Shown here: positions 1-12,493 of the stretch, piece after piece
Layout of the letters: every line of letters starts with the position of its first letter
Numbering within the stretch: the first letter of the stretch is position 1
Assembly (NCBI RefSeq): GCF_000247695.1
Contig: NW_004624778.1
Location: forward strand, 8,474,924 to 8,538,923
Source of the DNA: Heterocephalus glaber
Taxonomy: Eukaryota; Chordata; Mammalia; Rodentia; Bathyergidae
Direction: 5' to 3'
Length of the DNA stretch: 64,000 nucleotides
Made by a program: the position numbers and the translations under genes
Notes under the pieces: generated by a model
Database searches by the model: none
The model's input: the letters and a program-made list of their open reading frames with translations, nothing else
Told to the model about the DNA's origin: nothing

Positions 1-1313
1 TCAGTGAGAGATGATCATCTGCAAATAAAAACTTGTGCAGAGGTGTGGGCAGTTGTGTTTTTGAGGCCATGTAGTCCTTTAGTTTAGTGATGTGATTGAA
101 GTCCCAGCTCAGGGATTATGGCACTTTTCATGGCCTAAAGCAGTTGATTCTCATCGTGGATAGGGGTGTAACTGAAGGGCAGCTGTACGAGTGTCCAGTG
201 AGACCTTCCATCCTTGTCGTTTTGGGGTCAAGGTAGTGGAGACTGATTTATTTGGGTGTGTGTCTCTTCCTTGCACTGTCACCCTCTCCTTTCTTGAGTG
301 CTGCCATTTAAATAAATGGCTAGGTTTTGAGGGCAGTGGGCCATATGGAGGAGGTTGGGAGGTGCTGGACCAGCACCAGCTCAGTAAGCAGAGGCAGGAG
401 CTCTGAGTCAAGGGAAAGGAATGGGTCCACAGTTGCGTCACTTGCAGAATCATTGGCATCACAGAAAGTAAAAAGAGCCTCCAAGCATCTCTACTGCAGC
501 AGTCTCTTAAATGAGGAAAACGTACTTTCCAAGATGCCTAATGTGCAGTTACTTGGCTGCTGATCAGAGCCCTTCCGTGAGGAGACTTTCCACTTCTTAC
601 GGCGTCTCTTGTTTTAGAAAGATCTTTCTTGTAGTGCACTAAAGGCATCTTCTTTAAACCCTAAATAGTTCCACTTCCTGAAAGTGTTCTTTGGATTCCT
701 GAATCCAAAGCACCCTATTCTTGTACTAGGAGGATTGGTTTGCCAGTGTCTCTTCTCAAAGGCACAGGTGGGAAGCGCTCACAGAACAGAGTGCGGTACC
801 AGGAGGTGGTCCAGTCTGCAGAGTGCAGGAGATTGTTACTTCTGCTGCTGAAGACACAGCTATGCCAGCTTCCTGGCAGCTTTGCTACTGTTGATGTGCA
901 CTGAAATCAAAGTAAGGAAAACACCAAATAAAGTGACCTATGCTATTTTACTCATTCAAACATCATATCCTGGATTCTCTGGGCCAAAATTCAGGTCTTT
1001 GCATTATTATAATTATTCCCGTTTCTTCCTGCTGAATAGTTCTAGGCAGAGATAGGGATCAAATGTTAGCCAGGTCATTTAGTTTGGGTCTAGGAGCTGC
1101 ACAGCAGGCACGGAATCAGGGCATTCATGACCTGTAGCTGCCCAGCCAGTCAGAACTCCTTTTCTATGCTTTGTCTTGAGTGATCTCACTGGACAACACT
1201 ATCCACCGTCGCTGAATCTGGTTTCTCCTTTATATTAACTGCCTTCTTTGTCTTAAAAAAAAAAAGAGTTGATAAATGCATCTTGTCAAAGTAAAGTATT
1301 TTCGTTTCAGTTA
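1..1313. other. Gene-free unique sequence
   Basis: I see no exon, RNA gene or clear repeat here. Open frames on both strands are about 100 codons or fewer, overlap one another and resemble no known protein. A short A run lies near 1255-1265. Base composition is ordinary and AT-leaning. Confidence 0.5.
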
Positions 1314-1415
1314 CGTTGTAAGCTCTCTGAGGACAGGAGTTACATCTTTTATTAAAATAATAGACACTTATTTTATTTCCCCAGCCTAGATGTTAAACAA
1401 GGGCAGATAGCTCTG
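1314..1415 (+). repeat. LINE-2 (L2) 3'-end fragment
   Basis: The segment reads like the L2 3' end: 'GTAAGCTCTCTGAGGACAGG' followed by a TTTCCCCAGCCTAGA-like stretch, matching the usual 'taagctc..tgagggcaggga...ccccagcgcctag' signature. It is an old, diverged copy without coding potential. Confidence 0.55.
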
Positions 1416-2377
1416 TGGAAAGTACTTTCTTTATCAAAGCAGCTTCTTCTGCCTGGTCACCCCAATGCGTTCTGCATTCCTTCTTTAAAAACATCTGAAA
1501 TCTTTCCTCTGCCACCTTTTTGTGCTCCCAGCCAGGTAGACTGTGGCAGAGCTGAGGTACTGAACTTCTGCCCTGATCTACGGAGTTGTAGGGCATGTTC
1601 AGACCAAGTGCAGTGCAAGTTGTAGAAGATCTTGTTAGGGAGAATTGACCTCAGGACACTTAGGGAAAAACCCAAGGCAAAATAATAAATATGTATCAAA
1701 ATATGTGTCGCAGACAGTGCATACTATGGAAAATTGATAGCACACATCACCTTGATCTGGCACTTTTACCAGACATACCCGCCTATTCCTGCCAGTCACT
1801 TTCTGGTTTGTTTTTTGATACTTCAGTGAAGTAGCTGTTAACCCTTCTGGTTTTATAATCTAGAGGAGCAGACCCTGAGAGTTTTTCAAAAGGTTTCCTA
1901 AGATTACAGGTAATTGCTGAGGATTATTGGGGACTCAAATACTCAGGTACCCTGGTTTCCAGCAGCAGGCCTTATTACTGAAACATCCCACCATTTCTGC
2001 CTTGCATACCTTAAGGGGAGACTAGCTGACCCCATGCAGCCCTCCTGATGGTTGCTGCCACTCAAGCCCAGGCTGTGAGTAAACGTGAACATTGCACCTT
2101 TGTCCCAGAGACTTACTCCCTGCTCCTTACCTGGACTGGCTGCAGCCATGGCCCTGCTGGAAAACCCTCCATGGGTCCCAGCCACAGCAAGGTGTTGGCT
2201 CAAATGACACGCTGCTGGCACAGCACAGGGCTGTGGGATAACAGGTTCACTGTGACCTAATCTAGAAATAATTTACAGCGTGTTCTAAAGTGTCCTAGTT
2301 TTGAGTGAGGATGAAGACTTCAGTGAAAGGCTCAACAAGTCTCCAGGTGCACTGCCTTTGGGGAGGGTGGCTAGTCC
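1416..2377. other. Gene-free unique sequence
   Basis: No recognisable exon or repeat. Open frames of 60-90 codons on both strands (around 1943-2260) overlap in opposite directions and contain no domain, so they are taken as chance frames. Confidence 0.45.
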
Positions 2378-2476
2378 AAGCTCGAGGTTTTGAGTTCAAG
2401 TGCTGACGCTGCCTTTAACGAACAAATTTGTTTTCTCATCTTTAAAGAAATATTAATAATACTGCTTTGCATTCTA
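2378..2476 (+). repeat. MIR SINE fragment
   Basis: The order 'gagttcaagtgctgac..ctttaac..ttgttttctcatctttaaa' follows the sense-strand MIR core ('gtgaccttgggcaagt...ctcagtttcctcatctgtaaaa') in a decayed form. Confidence 0.45.
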
Positions 2477-3565
2477 CATATAATTCTAAAGATAATCTGA
2501 GTGAACTGCTGTAAAGAGGTTCTTATACGTTAAATGGGAAATAGAACTGTTACTATTCTTTAAAACTAGTAGGTTTCTGACAAACAGTAGTCTGACATTA
2601 AACTTTTCCATTGCTTCTTCCAACATTCCCCTCAATGCCTGGCCTTTCTCCTCTGCTCCTAATAGAGCCCCCAGACGTGGCTCTGATGGACAACAGCTGC
2701 AGGTTGGAAGTGGTCAGCCGCTGAGCCCAGATACCCGCCACATGGTGTAATTGCCCTTTGTGAAATTCTAGGGTGAGAGGTCAGCCCTCTTTGCCCATCT
2801 TTGTCACTTCTCAGTCAACTGTATCCTGGTGGCAGTTGTGCTATCCCAGCATCCTTCCCCTGCCCCCACTCCCCTCCTGGAGCCCAGGAAAAAACCATCT
2901 GCTGAGTTGGCTTTCAGAAGATTTTTTTTTTTTAAATACCAATTTCCCTTTGTTCTGAGGCAACCTCCAATCAGGGCTGGTGTCTGCCAGGTTTGGCGAA
3001 AGGCTGGTATTGTATTTCATGCTCCCAGAGGAAAGGTTGTCCACTTGCTTTTCTTTTTGATTCGATTCCCTGCCATTCTCCAGGACAGTCAGAGGTTGCA
3101 GCTGCCACCGTCAGCTGTAAATGAGGGGAGTCCTTGTTTAAGAACCTCTATGTTAATCCCTTGGCAGGGGGAGAAAAATGAAAACACAAAACCCAAAAAC
3201 AATACAGAGAAAAAAATTAAAGCCACTACTAACGAAGTCTTCCTGTTCCCAAGTTCCCATGGTGCCCTATGAGTCCACCCAGCTCCTCCTGCTTGTTTTA
3301 GGAGAGGTCCTTGGAGGCTTTTGGACAAGCCTCAGGTGTCCAGCCTCGGAGATTTCCTGGTTTCTTGCTGAAGAAAATGACCTGTGCGTCTGAAGCGTGG
3401 GAGAGGTGTGCTTTTGTGGGCAGCTTGAATTACTGGGCAACCACCCTGGCTGTACAGGTTGCTTTCCTGAACACAACAGTGGACATCATTTGGATACTTA
3501 GAGTAGCTAGACCCCTGCACACATCTGCCACACAATGTCTACCAGATCCTCTGCACAAGCACAGT
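2477..3565. other. Gene-free sequence with an open frame of no recognisable identity
   Basis: The longest frame (2829-3272, plus, 147 codons) crosses a T-run and an A/C-rich stretch and encodes low-complexity F- and K-rich sequence. I see no splice-site-bounded exon and no repeat that I can name. Confidence 0.4.
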
Positions 3566-3660
3566 GTAGATGCTATTGTTCCCATTCCATACATGAAAGC
3601 AGCAAGGCATGGAAACATTCAGTAACCCACCTGGGTCTGCAAGGCAGCCAGGATGCAGTG
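3566..3660 (-). repeat. MIR SINE fragment, antisense
   Basis: 'gatgctattgttcccattcc..acatgaaagcagcaaggcatgg' followed by 'taacccacctgggtctgcaa' resembles the MIR reverse complement (cccattttacagatgaggaaac...ggtcacacagctagt). It is diverged and not transcribable as a gene. Confidence 0.5.
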
Positions 3661-5054
3661 TCTGCTATATGCCTCCTTCCCCTCCCAGGCAGCTGACCGG
3701 GGCTCCCCAGGCAGCACCTATGTGCATGACCCACAGATGAGAAACAGGAACCCTCACCTGATGACCTCACCTTCTGGAAGACCTACAGTGAAGACTTTTC
3801 TCATTCCTTCCATTTATCCTTCTGCAAAATGAGACCCAAGAGCTTGATGCCAGGGCAGCCAAAGAAAGGGTTTGGTCAAATCTTGTGAGAGCTTCACAGG
3901 ATTTTCTACTCCTGGCACTCATGCTTTTCTCTTTTTTTCTGACATGTTTCTCCAGATTACTAGAGTTTCCCTTGGGAGACTTGGGAGATGCCTGGATGTG
4001 TTCCTTCAGGCTATCCTGTGACTCTGTAGCCTGTGGCATCTGCCCTTCCTGCTCACACAGCCATCTCTACTCAAGGGATGTCACTTTACTTGTTCCTTCA
4101 TGGTGATAAGAAGAGGGGTCAGGGAATGAGCACATAATGGATTCAGTATATTGATTAACACCCATAAAATTCATAAAACTGTTCTTCAATATACCACTTC
4201 CTCCCTCCTTTCACTGTTGGGTTCAGACAGCAATCCAGAAAACTTAGAACCTGATGATTCTAGAGCAGAGTAGAATAGAAAACAACACCAGAGGCGGGAG
4301 CGGGGGAGGGAAAATGGGGGGGGAGGTGAGAGAGACCGGGGTTCAGAGGCTTTTCTTTCTCTTAGGGCATGGTAGTTTTATACATGACTTAAAGGGTTTT
4401 TTGTATATGTGTGTTTGTGTGTGTGTAAGAGCATTTGTGTGTATTTTAACTTCTTAAAATACATCATAGGTTACTATTAATGTGGAATATCGGAAATATG
4501 GCAATGTCACTGAGCAACGAACTCAACTTTGCTGTATCTAATCAATCTTTCTGTAGCACCTTGCCATATGAAATGACAAGGTTCTTGCTGAGTGCTCTTC
4601 CATGCCATCCTTTTCTAATGCAATCTATGTATGAAAGCAAATCTTGTCTGAAGTGGTTCGGGAGACATAGCAGTTAGCACATAGACTTATTGGATGAGAT
4701 GAGGAAGGTGGTAGGTAGTGAATGTCCACAGAATAGGGGGGCAGCAGGCTCAGCCTCGTGGGCTCAAAAACTGCCCTTCCACTCAGTCTTACCAGCTAAT
4801 ACAGGCTGCACTTGGGTTCGCCAGGGTCCTACTCCAGATTCCAGTTTCACCTAAGGTTGCAGATCTCAGAGCTGTGAGTACAGGAGGAGCAGCAGAAAAC
4901 AGCATAAAGAACATCTGACTTCTGAGCAATGGGCTCTACTGAGCCTGAGATGGATGCCCTAGCAGAGAATCACAGAGCTTGGCTGAGTAGTACTTAGATG
5001 TCCCTACTGATACTAATTATCCCATATAAAGTGCTATCTTCTCCAGCACCAAGT
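3661..5054. other. Gene-free sequence, G-rich patch inside
   Basis: No gene or named repeat recognised. The notable part is a G-rich run at 4291-4325 (see the G-quadruplex entry), followed by a GT-rich stretch at 4406-4442. Open frames are under 100 codons. Confidence 0.45.
4296..4323 (+). other. G-quadruplex motif
   Basis: Four G runs (3, 5, 3 and 8 G) are separated by loops of 3, 1 and 5 nt, which satisfies the canonical G3+N1-7 pattern on the plus strand. It sits in otherwise ordinary sequence, with no promoter or CpG cluster beside it. Confidence 0.7.
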
Positions 5055-5123
5055 AATTCATTAATTTATTCATCCATTCAATCAAAGATGTTTTCTTCAA
5101 TAACTGTTGGATGCCAGGCAATG
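5055..5123 (-). repeat. L2/MIR-type ancient repeat fragment, antisense
   Basis: 'taatttattcatccattcaatcaaagatg...ggatgccaggca' mirrors the common mammalian relic 'attcattcattcaacaaatatttattgagc...tgtgccaggca'. It is short and diverged. Confidence 0.55.
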
Positions 5124-8100
5124 TTATTGAAATACATCTGGGTATTGTTCCTTAGATATTTCATTGGGGTAATGTCTGATATGTACGCTACATCAAAGTA
5201 GAAATCCAGACAGAAAGACTTCTCCATAGCAACTCAGCTGGGAAGAAGCATATCAAAGACTTTCAAAAAAGTACCTTGCAAGTGACTGGTAGATTTGATT
5301 GAGTGATAGGGACAGTCTGAGCCTAACTGAAAAGAAAGGCAAGAAGCACCTTGAAGCAGAGTGAGATGAGATGTAAGTGAAAGGCATCCATTCTGGTGTT
5401 CATGTGAAGACACATGTGGCTTCATGGCATTGATGCATTTCATCTATAGGATGTCTGTGAGATGCCCAAATAGAGGGAGGAAGGGAGAATAGCAAGTTTG
5501 GCAAGAAAGCTGAAGGAAGATACAAGTCACACATTTTGCCAGAGGAACAGAATCCAGGAGAAGCATCAGAAGTGACAGAAGTACTGATCTGAAAAACAAT
5601 GGAAAGTAACAACAGTGCAACACTCCTTTCTTGGAGGAAGTCAGGTGTAAGAGTGGAGGGCCAGCAAAGGCTGGGCACTCCCAGGGGAGGACAGCAGGGC
5701 CAGCATCTGAGAGAGAAAGTGTGCACGGATGGAGGACAGGAATGACATGGACTTCTGCAGGGCATCAGCTTTCAGGTGCTGGGGGAAAAGGGACTGCCTT
5801 CAAAAGACTCATAACTCTGAGGGAACTCTAGAAGAGGAATGGAGAGTATCCTAGAGAATCCTAGCCTGCCATTCTGGGACCTTTGCAAAAATGCTTGTTG
5901 TTCCAACCAAGGTGCTAGCAGCTTGCTACTAGTATCAAAGCCACTGTTGACACCTTGTAAGAGGCCACTGTGCAGGTGGGCTTGGACTCAGCCTGCCCCA
6001 GGCTGGCCAGCTGTGTCCACTCCACCTCCAGGCAGGAGTGAATGTTCAACCTTCTGGATGCCTGCCTTTCCTTCTGACTTCATTCCTGAATGACAACTGA
6101 CCTTTGCTCCCCATTGTCGACTTGCAGCATTTTCCTCTCTCCCTGGGTCCTGACAAAGGGAGCAGTGGCTGCTTCTGCTCATCTTCTTTAATGGAGGGAA
6201 ATATTTTTGGTCCTTGAAGCTTGTCCTTGTGAGGAAAGGACAGTCAGAGATGGGGACTGCAGATCACAGTGGACAGCTTGCCGATGCAGAGGCCAAGCAA
6301 ATATATGAGGAGATGAGGGCTTCCTGGACATCTGTACCCTTCCTTCGTTTTGTTTCTCCCAGGACCTCAGCAGAGGAGTGTGGTGTGGGTCTGTGTGCCT
6401 GCAAGTGAGAGTTCAGTATTGCATGTGCACATGTGTGCGTGTAAAGCCTCCGCTGATACAGTAAGTATGAGTGTGTATGATCAGATAGAGAGAGCACTGA
6501 CCTCAGAAGCAAGGGCTTTGTCTCTGCCCATAACCACCTTTTGTATAATGACCAAGGATGAAAAAAGAGGGAACTCATCACATGGGTGCTTGGAAGGGAG
6601 AAGAGCACAGAGCCATTGCTGTTGGTTGATGTGGACTTCCTTGACATTTTGTTGGAAAGGTCAAGCCCAAGCGTGATTCTTATGCTTTGCCAGATCCTAG
6701 GGGGTGTCCAGGGAGTAAGTCTGAGGAAGGATGCAGGAAGCTGGGATGCTTGATTGGACTTTGAAGAAAGTATAAGATTTAGCAGGATAGGAAGTGGCAA
6801 GGGAGATTGCTTGAGCCATTGTGCAGGGCATAAAGAACTTGTGGTGTGCCTTGGGTGTGGTGAGCAGACCAGACCAAATCTGAAGTGGAAGATAGCCTTG
6901 GTCGGCCAGATTTGGGAGACTGGACTCTAAGTACAGCAATAGAGAGAAGAGAATGAAGGAAAATGCACAGAGCTGCTGCTTTGGGAAGTCACTGCACAGC
7001 CAGCATTGGAGGGGAGTGAGCCTCGAGACAGAACCTAAACCTATGGCAGCACCCTGAGAAGGGCACAAGTGCCCTTGGCTTTTGAGATCATGCTAAGAGG
7101 CCTAGAGAGCCTTCAGGGAGGCGAGAAGGAGTAGCTTTGAGCATCTTGATCCCTGCTACTTGGAGAAATTCCATCATTTTCTGAAGAATTCATTGATTTT
7201 TTTTCTTAAGAATTCATAAGTGTCTTACTGACACTTAGGGAAAGCTGAGTGGAAGGGCCTTGAATAAAGAAGAGTTCAGGTATGCACAGAGGATCCAATC
7301 CGTCCTCTTTTCTTGGCACTTTATTCCCATTGGTTGGTAACTCTTGTAGAGCACACACAGGAGGGGACTCCTCAAACATACCTTCTTTTGATATATAAGC
7401 TAAAGTTTACTTGCTGTATTTCAAGTTGGTTGTCACCAGTAGTGTGGGAAGGTTTGGATTACATCTTATCGACTCTCTGTCTGTTTCTAGACCAGCTTGT
7501 TCTGTCTACATTGTGCCACTCATTCTTGTCCTATTGCTGAATTCTCCAGCTTGGCACAGGACCCAATAAATCTTTTCTACCCTTTCTCCAGATAATGCTT
7601 TCAGGGAACTAGGCAGTTGGGGAAAGCTAACATATGTTCACTTCCACCACAATCTCCTCTTCAGCCTATTTTAACCACTTTAAATGGGACCCATCCATAC
7701 ACAGTGTAGATGAACAAGTTGCACTTTTTTATGTGTTAGAAAGGGACACAAATGCAGATGGTCATGATGGGGAAATTTCCCCACCCTCAGAAGGTTGGGG
7801 AACAGGGCAATGGTGTGAAAGAATGAATTAGTTATGGCAAATCTTGTTAGTGTCCATTGTAAGCAGAGAAGCTAAGCCATCTGTGGCCACTTGCAAAATT
7901 GTTCCTTGTTTGTTCAGGCTCCCCACTGAAGCAAATCTTTCTGGCTTCTGATAATTTGCATATTGTCACTTGTTTGCCAACTAGAGGGTGTCTGGACATG
8001 TGTATGTTAGAGGGCATCTGTGGGGACATGTATGTGTGTGCTGAAAAGAACCCAGTGTTGGTATGCCTCTGGGAGCTGGCTTTGAGTAGGTTCTGGGCTT

Positions 8101-9082
8101 AGAAAGAGAAGGGAATCTCAGGGTATTCTGTTTGTGTTCATTTGACACATTCCTAGCTCACATCTCCACTTGTCTACTTGAGCTCCCATCCCTTCCTGCT
8201 CACCTAGCCCTCTTGCTGCCCTGATTTTTGCATAATTTTGTCTGCATCTTCTGTGTTTTGTGTGGAAAAGAGGCAGAAAGTGGTTAGGCTGTCTCTAGGC
8301 TTAGAGTGATATCTTAAGGTAATATTTCCCACCAGTTTGGCTGACTCACTCTGTGCTGAAGATACTGTTGTTCCATCTCCATTCATTCTCCATGAGTTTC
8401 CTATAGACTGTCTGTAAACAAGTAGTGTCCAGGTGCTGCAGGAGTCCACACACTGCATGGCTACTGTGACTCATCCACATGATGAGCATTGGATGCACCG
8501 GGAATGGAATGAACCAGGCTCTCCAGGACCTGTGTGTAATTACCTGTACTGGGTCTGGTAGCTACTGAAGGCCTTGCACTTGAGGGCTGTAGAGGACAGA
8601 TGATTATGTAGGACATGCAGTCAGAAGGGCTCTTGTGCTAGGCTTCTAGTGTGTCCAAGCTGGCCAAACAGAGTCAAACTGAAATCCTTTCAAAAGTAAA
8701 CAGCAGAAATCCTTCTCCTCCTCACCACAACCACCTCTGGGAAGGATAATGTAAGGGGTCAGAATCTGGGACAAGAGCTGGAGTTCCTCTTTGTTATATT
8801 TCTAGTAGCACCAAAAATTAGCTTTATTTGTGGCTTTGACCACTTAATTGGCTGAAATTTCCTAGCGCCTTAATTTCGCCCTTGAGAAATGGGCTTTTCC
8901 TTTTCCTCTGCCTCTCACTGTCTTATAAGGGAAGCAGATTCTGACTATCCGGAAAGTCATTACTTTCATCTATTTTGCAGATCTCTTTAGACTATCAAGC
9001 AGTATTCTTCATAGTTTTATAAGAAGGTCAAACTGGTTCCCATTGCCTGATGGAAACACACAAAGAATGTGAAAATAGAAAG
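5124..9082. other. Gene-free stretch, possibly very old repeat remnants
   Basis: No exon recognised in nearly 4 kb. Stretches around 5430-5800 and 6700-7060 read like old purine-rich interspersed-repeat debris (phrases like 'gagggaggaaggg', 'gaagtcaggtgtaag'), but I cannot assign a family. The longest frame (6264-6800, minus, 178 codons) is S/T/L-rich with no domain. Confidence 0.4.
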
Positions 9083-9175
9083 AGACCTTGTAAATCCTCA
9101 GAGCAGGTGAAGACATACACCCCAGATCAGTGGAGTCTTGTGATCTGTCTAAGACCACATAGCTAATCAGTGCAT
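9083..9175 (-). repeat. MIR-type SINE fragment, antisense
   Basis: 'gagaccttgtaaatcctcagagcagg...gatctgtctaagaccacatagctaatcagtg' matches the antisense MIR pattern '..tgcccaaggtcacacagctagtaagtg' preceded by the 'gacctt..aatcatct' lead-in. Confidence 0.6.
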
Positions 9176-10651
9176 GTCTTTGGTGAACAAAACAAAACAA
9201 GTAACATTTTTCAGGTCAACACAATGCTGAATGTTAAAATAGGGACAAGACACTCCACTGCTGTGGCTAGTAGTGGCTTCTGCTTGAGAGTCTGCCCTGC
9301 CTGTTTGCTTGGCCCATCTTATTACAGTTTGATGTTTTTCTCTTTAACCCTCCTGAGCCCACCATGCCTTTCCCCAAGAAAATCAGATAAAGGAGGCTTT
9401 TATTTCCCAGCTGCCCTGTCCATACAGCATTCAGAGAAGAGGGGCTGGTGGTGGGGGTGGGGAGAGGAGAAAGCATTTGTCTTTCAACATTGGTCTGACA
9501 GGAGAGTTTCACTACCAGGCATTTTGAGAACCAGCTAAATAATGGTCACAGCCCAGACAAAAGATAAAACTGACCCACTAGTTCTGCAGTTACTTGAATG
9601 TGATTCACCCTGCATAATACTGCCTGAGACCTGAGTGTCTCCTTATTAACGAGCCAAGAGACAGAACAATTAATTAAAGGGAAGGAGTGCTATCAGACAG
9701 GAAACTAGTCTTTGCAAAAGAAAAAGTCCTGAAATGTTTCCTATCTCCCTCAAATACAGAAACACCCGGAAATGGCATTGCCCACATACTGTGGACCCGT
9801 GTGAGGAAGGATGAGGAAGAAAGAATGCTAGTGGCCCTGAGCCAAGATGTGGGGTTTGAGAGGTTAGCAGGAACCGGGGAAGTTGCAGTGATTGGGAAGA
9901 GGGGCCAGGGAGAGGCAGAAAATTATTATTTGTAGTTTTGCTAAGAATGAGTGTTGGGAAAAGTTGACCAGCAGCTCTGAAAGCCAGCCAGTGTGCCTTG
10001 AATGTCAGCATCATGCCCAGTGGAGAGAGCCAGGATGAGGTGCTGGGAGCCAGGACTCGATGAGAGTAAAGGCTATGTAGCCACATGCTGGGGGCCACAT
10101 TTAGGACAGTGAGAGTCTGAGCCCATTTACAGGATGTCTCCTGAGTACTGTAGGGGCTGATTCTTCTAATCGTATTTGGATGACACAAGCCAGGAGTACT
10201 CTTGTGCTTCTAATCGCTTTAAGGGTACAACTATACCTCCACTTGGATAAACTTAGTAGCTGGGGTGTCAGGGTAGTGTGGAGTGTCTAGGCTGTTAAGA
10301 TGAGAGAGGTAAAGGCGGGATGATTTGAAGAGAGCAAGGTCAAAGGTGAAAGGACAGGGGTTACCAGCAGGGAAAGGGCCAGGATTGAAATATTTGCTGA
10401 AGGCTGACAGGCAACAGAATGGAGGCAGACAAGTGGCAAATTCCTGTTTTCTCTTCTAATTGAGAAAATATTTTGAGTGGTATTCACTGAGACTGCATAA
10501 TAAGTAGGGGTGGGGGCAGGAGGTGGAGAAAAAGAGTATGACTGTGAGAGAAGATTATTAAATTACTGGTGGAAGCCAGTTCATGCCGTGGTATCCATGT
10601 GCCACCTTCCCTGGTCTCCTTGTCCGAGCAGCTCGACATTCATTTCTTCTT
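9176..10651. other. Gene-free sequence
   Basis: No gene recognised. A 172-codon frame on the minus strand (9670-10188) is S/L/P-rich without domain structure. 10250-10400 resembles decayed ancient interspersed repeat (GA-rich 'gatgagagaggtaaagg' phrases), but the family is unclear. Confidence 0.4.
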
Positions 10652-10745
10652 TGTTGACTCATTCAGCACACGTTCGTGGAGAATCTACTGTTAATGAAAG
10701 GCTTGGTAACTGCCCTCAGGAGGTGGCAACAGACAAATGGACAGG
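10652..10745 (-). repeat. Ancient interspersed repeat (L2-type), antisense
   Basis: 'ttgactcattcagcacacg..gaatctactg..taactgccctcaggaggtggcaacagacaaatgg' follows the old mammalian pattern 'attcattcaacaaat..gcacctactg...ctgccctcaaggagct'. Family assignment is tentative. Confidence 0.4.
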
Positions 10746-11247
10746 AGCCTGGTCCTCCCTGGCAAGGGTGGGGAGGTTCAGGAGCAGGTGATTCCAACAC
10801 AATGTGACATCCTTGATTTGATGCTGCTATTGTTTTCTTTCAACACCTAAATCTTGTAATCATCAGTGTCTGCTCAGAGTCTAGTGACTGATTTTATATA
10901 ATTTCACTTCTAAGAGAGAATATAACGTGATTACAGCACTAGGACTGGCTGTGCCAGGGCAGTGATTCTTAATGGGGTTGCCCTGCACTGCCCAAGGAAT
11001 TGTGTACAACTCTGGGGCGGGGTGTGTGCCCAGAGGGAGAGCCAGGGTTTGCGGAAGTGGTTAGGAAATAAAGCAGCTGTGTCTTGACTCAACCACAGCC
11101 AGCTTCTCCTCCTCCCTGCTTGGCCTTGCTTGCTCTTGCTTGCAAGAAATAGTTGTAGTATTTCAGGAGCATAAGCTTATTTAGCTTTCTAGGCTGGCAG
11201 TGAGGGGCAGTGCTGGTGATTTACGAGGTCCTTTTTGAATTAAAGGA

Positions 11248-11325
11248 GCATAGAGCTGGGAGGGCCTTGGGGTCATTTTCCAGAGAGGGAGTCCCCAGAA
11301 GTTAAGTGACATCCTCATGGTGCCA
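11248..11325 (-). repeat. MIR-type fragment, antisense
   Basis: 'atagagctgggagggccttggggtcattttccagagagggag..agaagttaagtgaca' resembles the MIR reverse complement (gggccttgga..catttt..agagagg..aagtgact). Confidence 0.45.
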
Positions 11326-11984
11326 TGTGAGGTTCTCCCTAGGCTGGGATCCCTACCCCTACCCTGGCCCCTGACTTCCCAGCCTACTCTGGGTACACTG
11401 CCACCTCTTCCAGGAAGTGATGACTCAGAATATTTTCATCAGCATAGCTCACCCACCCCCCTCCACTTTCTTCCCACAGACACCAAAGCCAGTTATAGAT
11501 TCAAGCAGTTTCAATCTTAGACAATTTCCTTTTTAATTTAGAAATCAATGGTTAGAAAAGGGAGCTAGGGTGTGACTGGTGGCTAGGGGTGCAGAGGGAG
11601 GCCAGAGAAGCTTCAGAGGGGGTGGACTTCTCCTGGCTCTCAGATGGCCTGAAGAAATCAGAATGGAGAACCTTCGTTGGACCTTGAGAAGGTCTGTAGA
11701 AGATTCCTTCTGCGCTGATGTTCTTTCACATTTTAGTTCAGAAAGGAATCTCTTCCCTTCCCATATGGGAACTTTTCCAAAAATTTCATGTAATTTTTAA
11801 ACTTTAACAACTAACTTGTGTGAGTTTTAATCAACAATTTGTAAGTGATATTTCGAGATTTTTGGATTTTAGTTCTGTAGTCCTAGGTATGTATTAGTTT
11901 TTTTCTAAAGAAATTAGAGACTTTGCTTTGTTGCATAGCCTAAAGTTTGAAATCATTGATAATAGCTCATGAATTATTGAATAA
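11326..11984. other. Gene-free sequence
   Basis: No recognised gene or repeat. Small frames only (70 codons or fewer), none with a domain. Confidence 0.4.
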
Positions 11985-12205
11985 TAGCCATCTTTTGAGT
12001 TCTGTATGGTAGGCAACCCTCTATGTGGGGGTTGCCTTTACTTACCAAGGTACATGTAATCCTCTCAGCAATTGTAATAGGTAAATCTTATTTTTCCTAC
12101 TTTCCTGGTGGGTAAACTGACATTGGGGGGTTAAATAGCTTGACAGTAGCACAGAGTGGATGTATAAGAGATTTATAGCACTGGAAGTCAGGTCAGTCTT
12201 ATTTT
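11985..12205 (-). repeat. MIR SINE, antisense
   Basis: Clear antisense MIR layout: 'acatgtaatcctctcagcaattgtaataggtaaatcttattttt' then 'ggtgggtaaactgacattggggggttaaatagcttgacagtagcacagagtgg', corresponding to the consensus 'aatcctcacaacaaccctgtgaggtaggtattatt...gaggaaactgaggc..taagtaacttgcc..ggtcacacagc'. Its 5' end holds a 9-bp perfect hairpin (12011-12019 with 12029-12037). Confidence 0.75.
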
Positions 12206-12368
12206 TATAGTTCACATACATAATCCCAAAGCTGTAGAGAACCTTCTATTCACAATTAAGAGGTTATAAATTGTAATAATGTTACTTTAAAAATTTCATC
12301 AAGTGTTTGAGTCCAAATGACCTGAATTTGAAGTTTCTTGAATTTTTTAAAGTACACAGTGGCTTCAT
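12206..12368. other. AT-rich spacer
   Basis: Short AT-rich sequence between the MIR and the ID SINE. Nothing recognised. Confidence 0.4.
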
Positions 12369-12382
12369 AAAGGCTCTGTTTT

Positions 12383-12479
12383 GCCAGGAATGTCGCTCAG
12401 CGGCACAGAGCCTTCCTGGCAAACATGAGTCCCTGAGTTCTATTCCCAGTACAAAAAGAAAAAAAAAAAGAAAGAAAGA
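12383..12479 (+). repeat. ID-type SINE (tRNA-Ala-derived)
   Basis: Decayed ID element: the A-box region reads 'GTCGCTCAGCGGC', the B-box region 'TGAGTTCTATTCCCAG', and the 3' tail is A-rich with AAAG repeats. It is flanked by a 14-bp TSD (AAAGGCTCTGTTTT at 12369-12382 and AAAGGCCCTGTTTT at 12480-12493, one mismatch), which fixes its borders. Mutations in both boxes suggest an old copy with a poor pol III promoter. Confidence 0.9.
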
Positions 12480-12493
12480 AAAGGCCCTGTTTT

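Noticed and set aside
6264..6800. 178-codon minus-strand frame
   Set aside because: S/T/L/H-rich composition typical of chance translation; no family recognised.
9670..10188. 172-codon minus-strand frame
   Set aside because: No domain; S/L/P-rich; opposite-strand frame in the same place.
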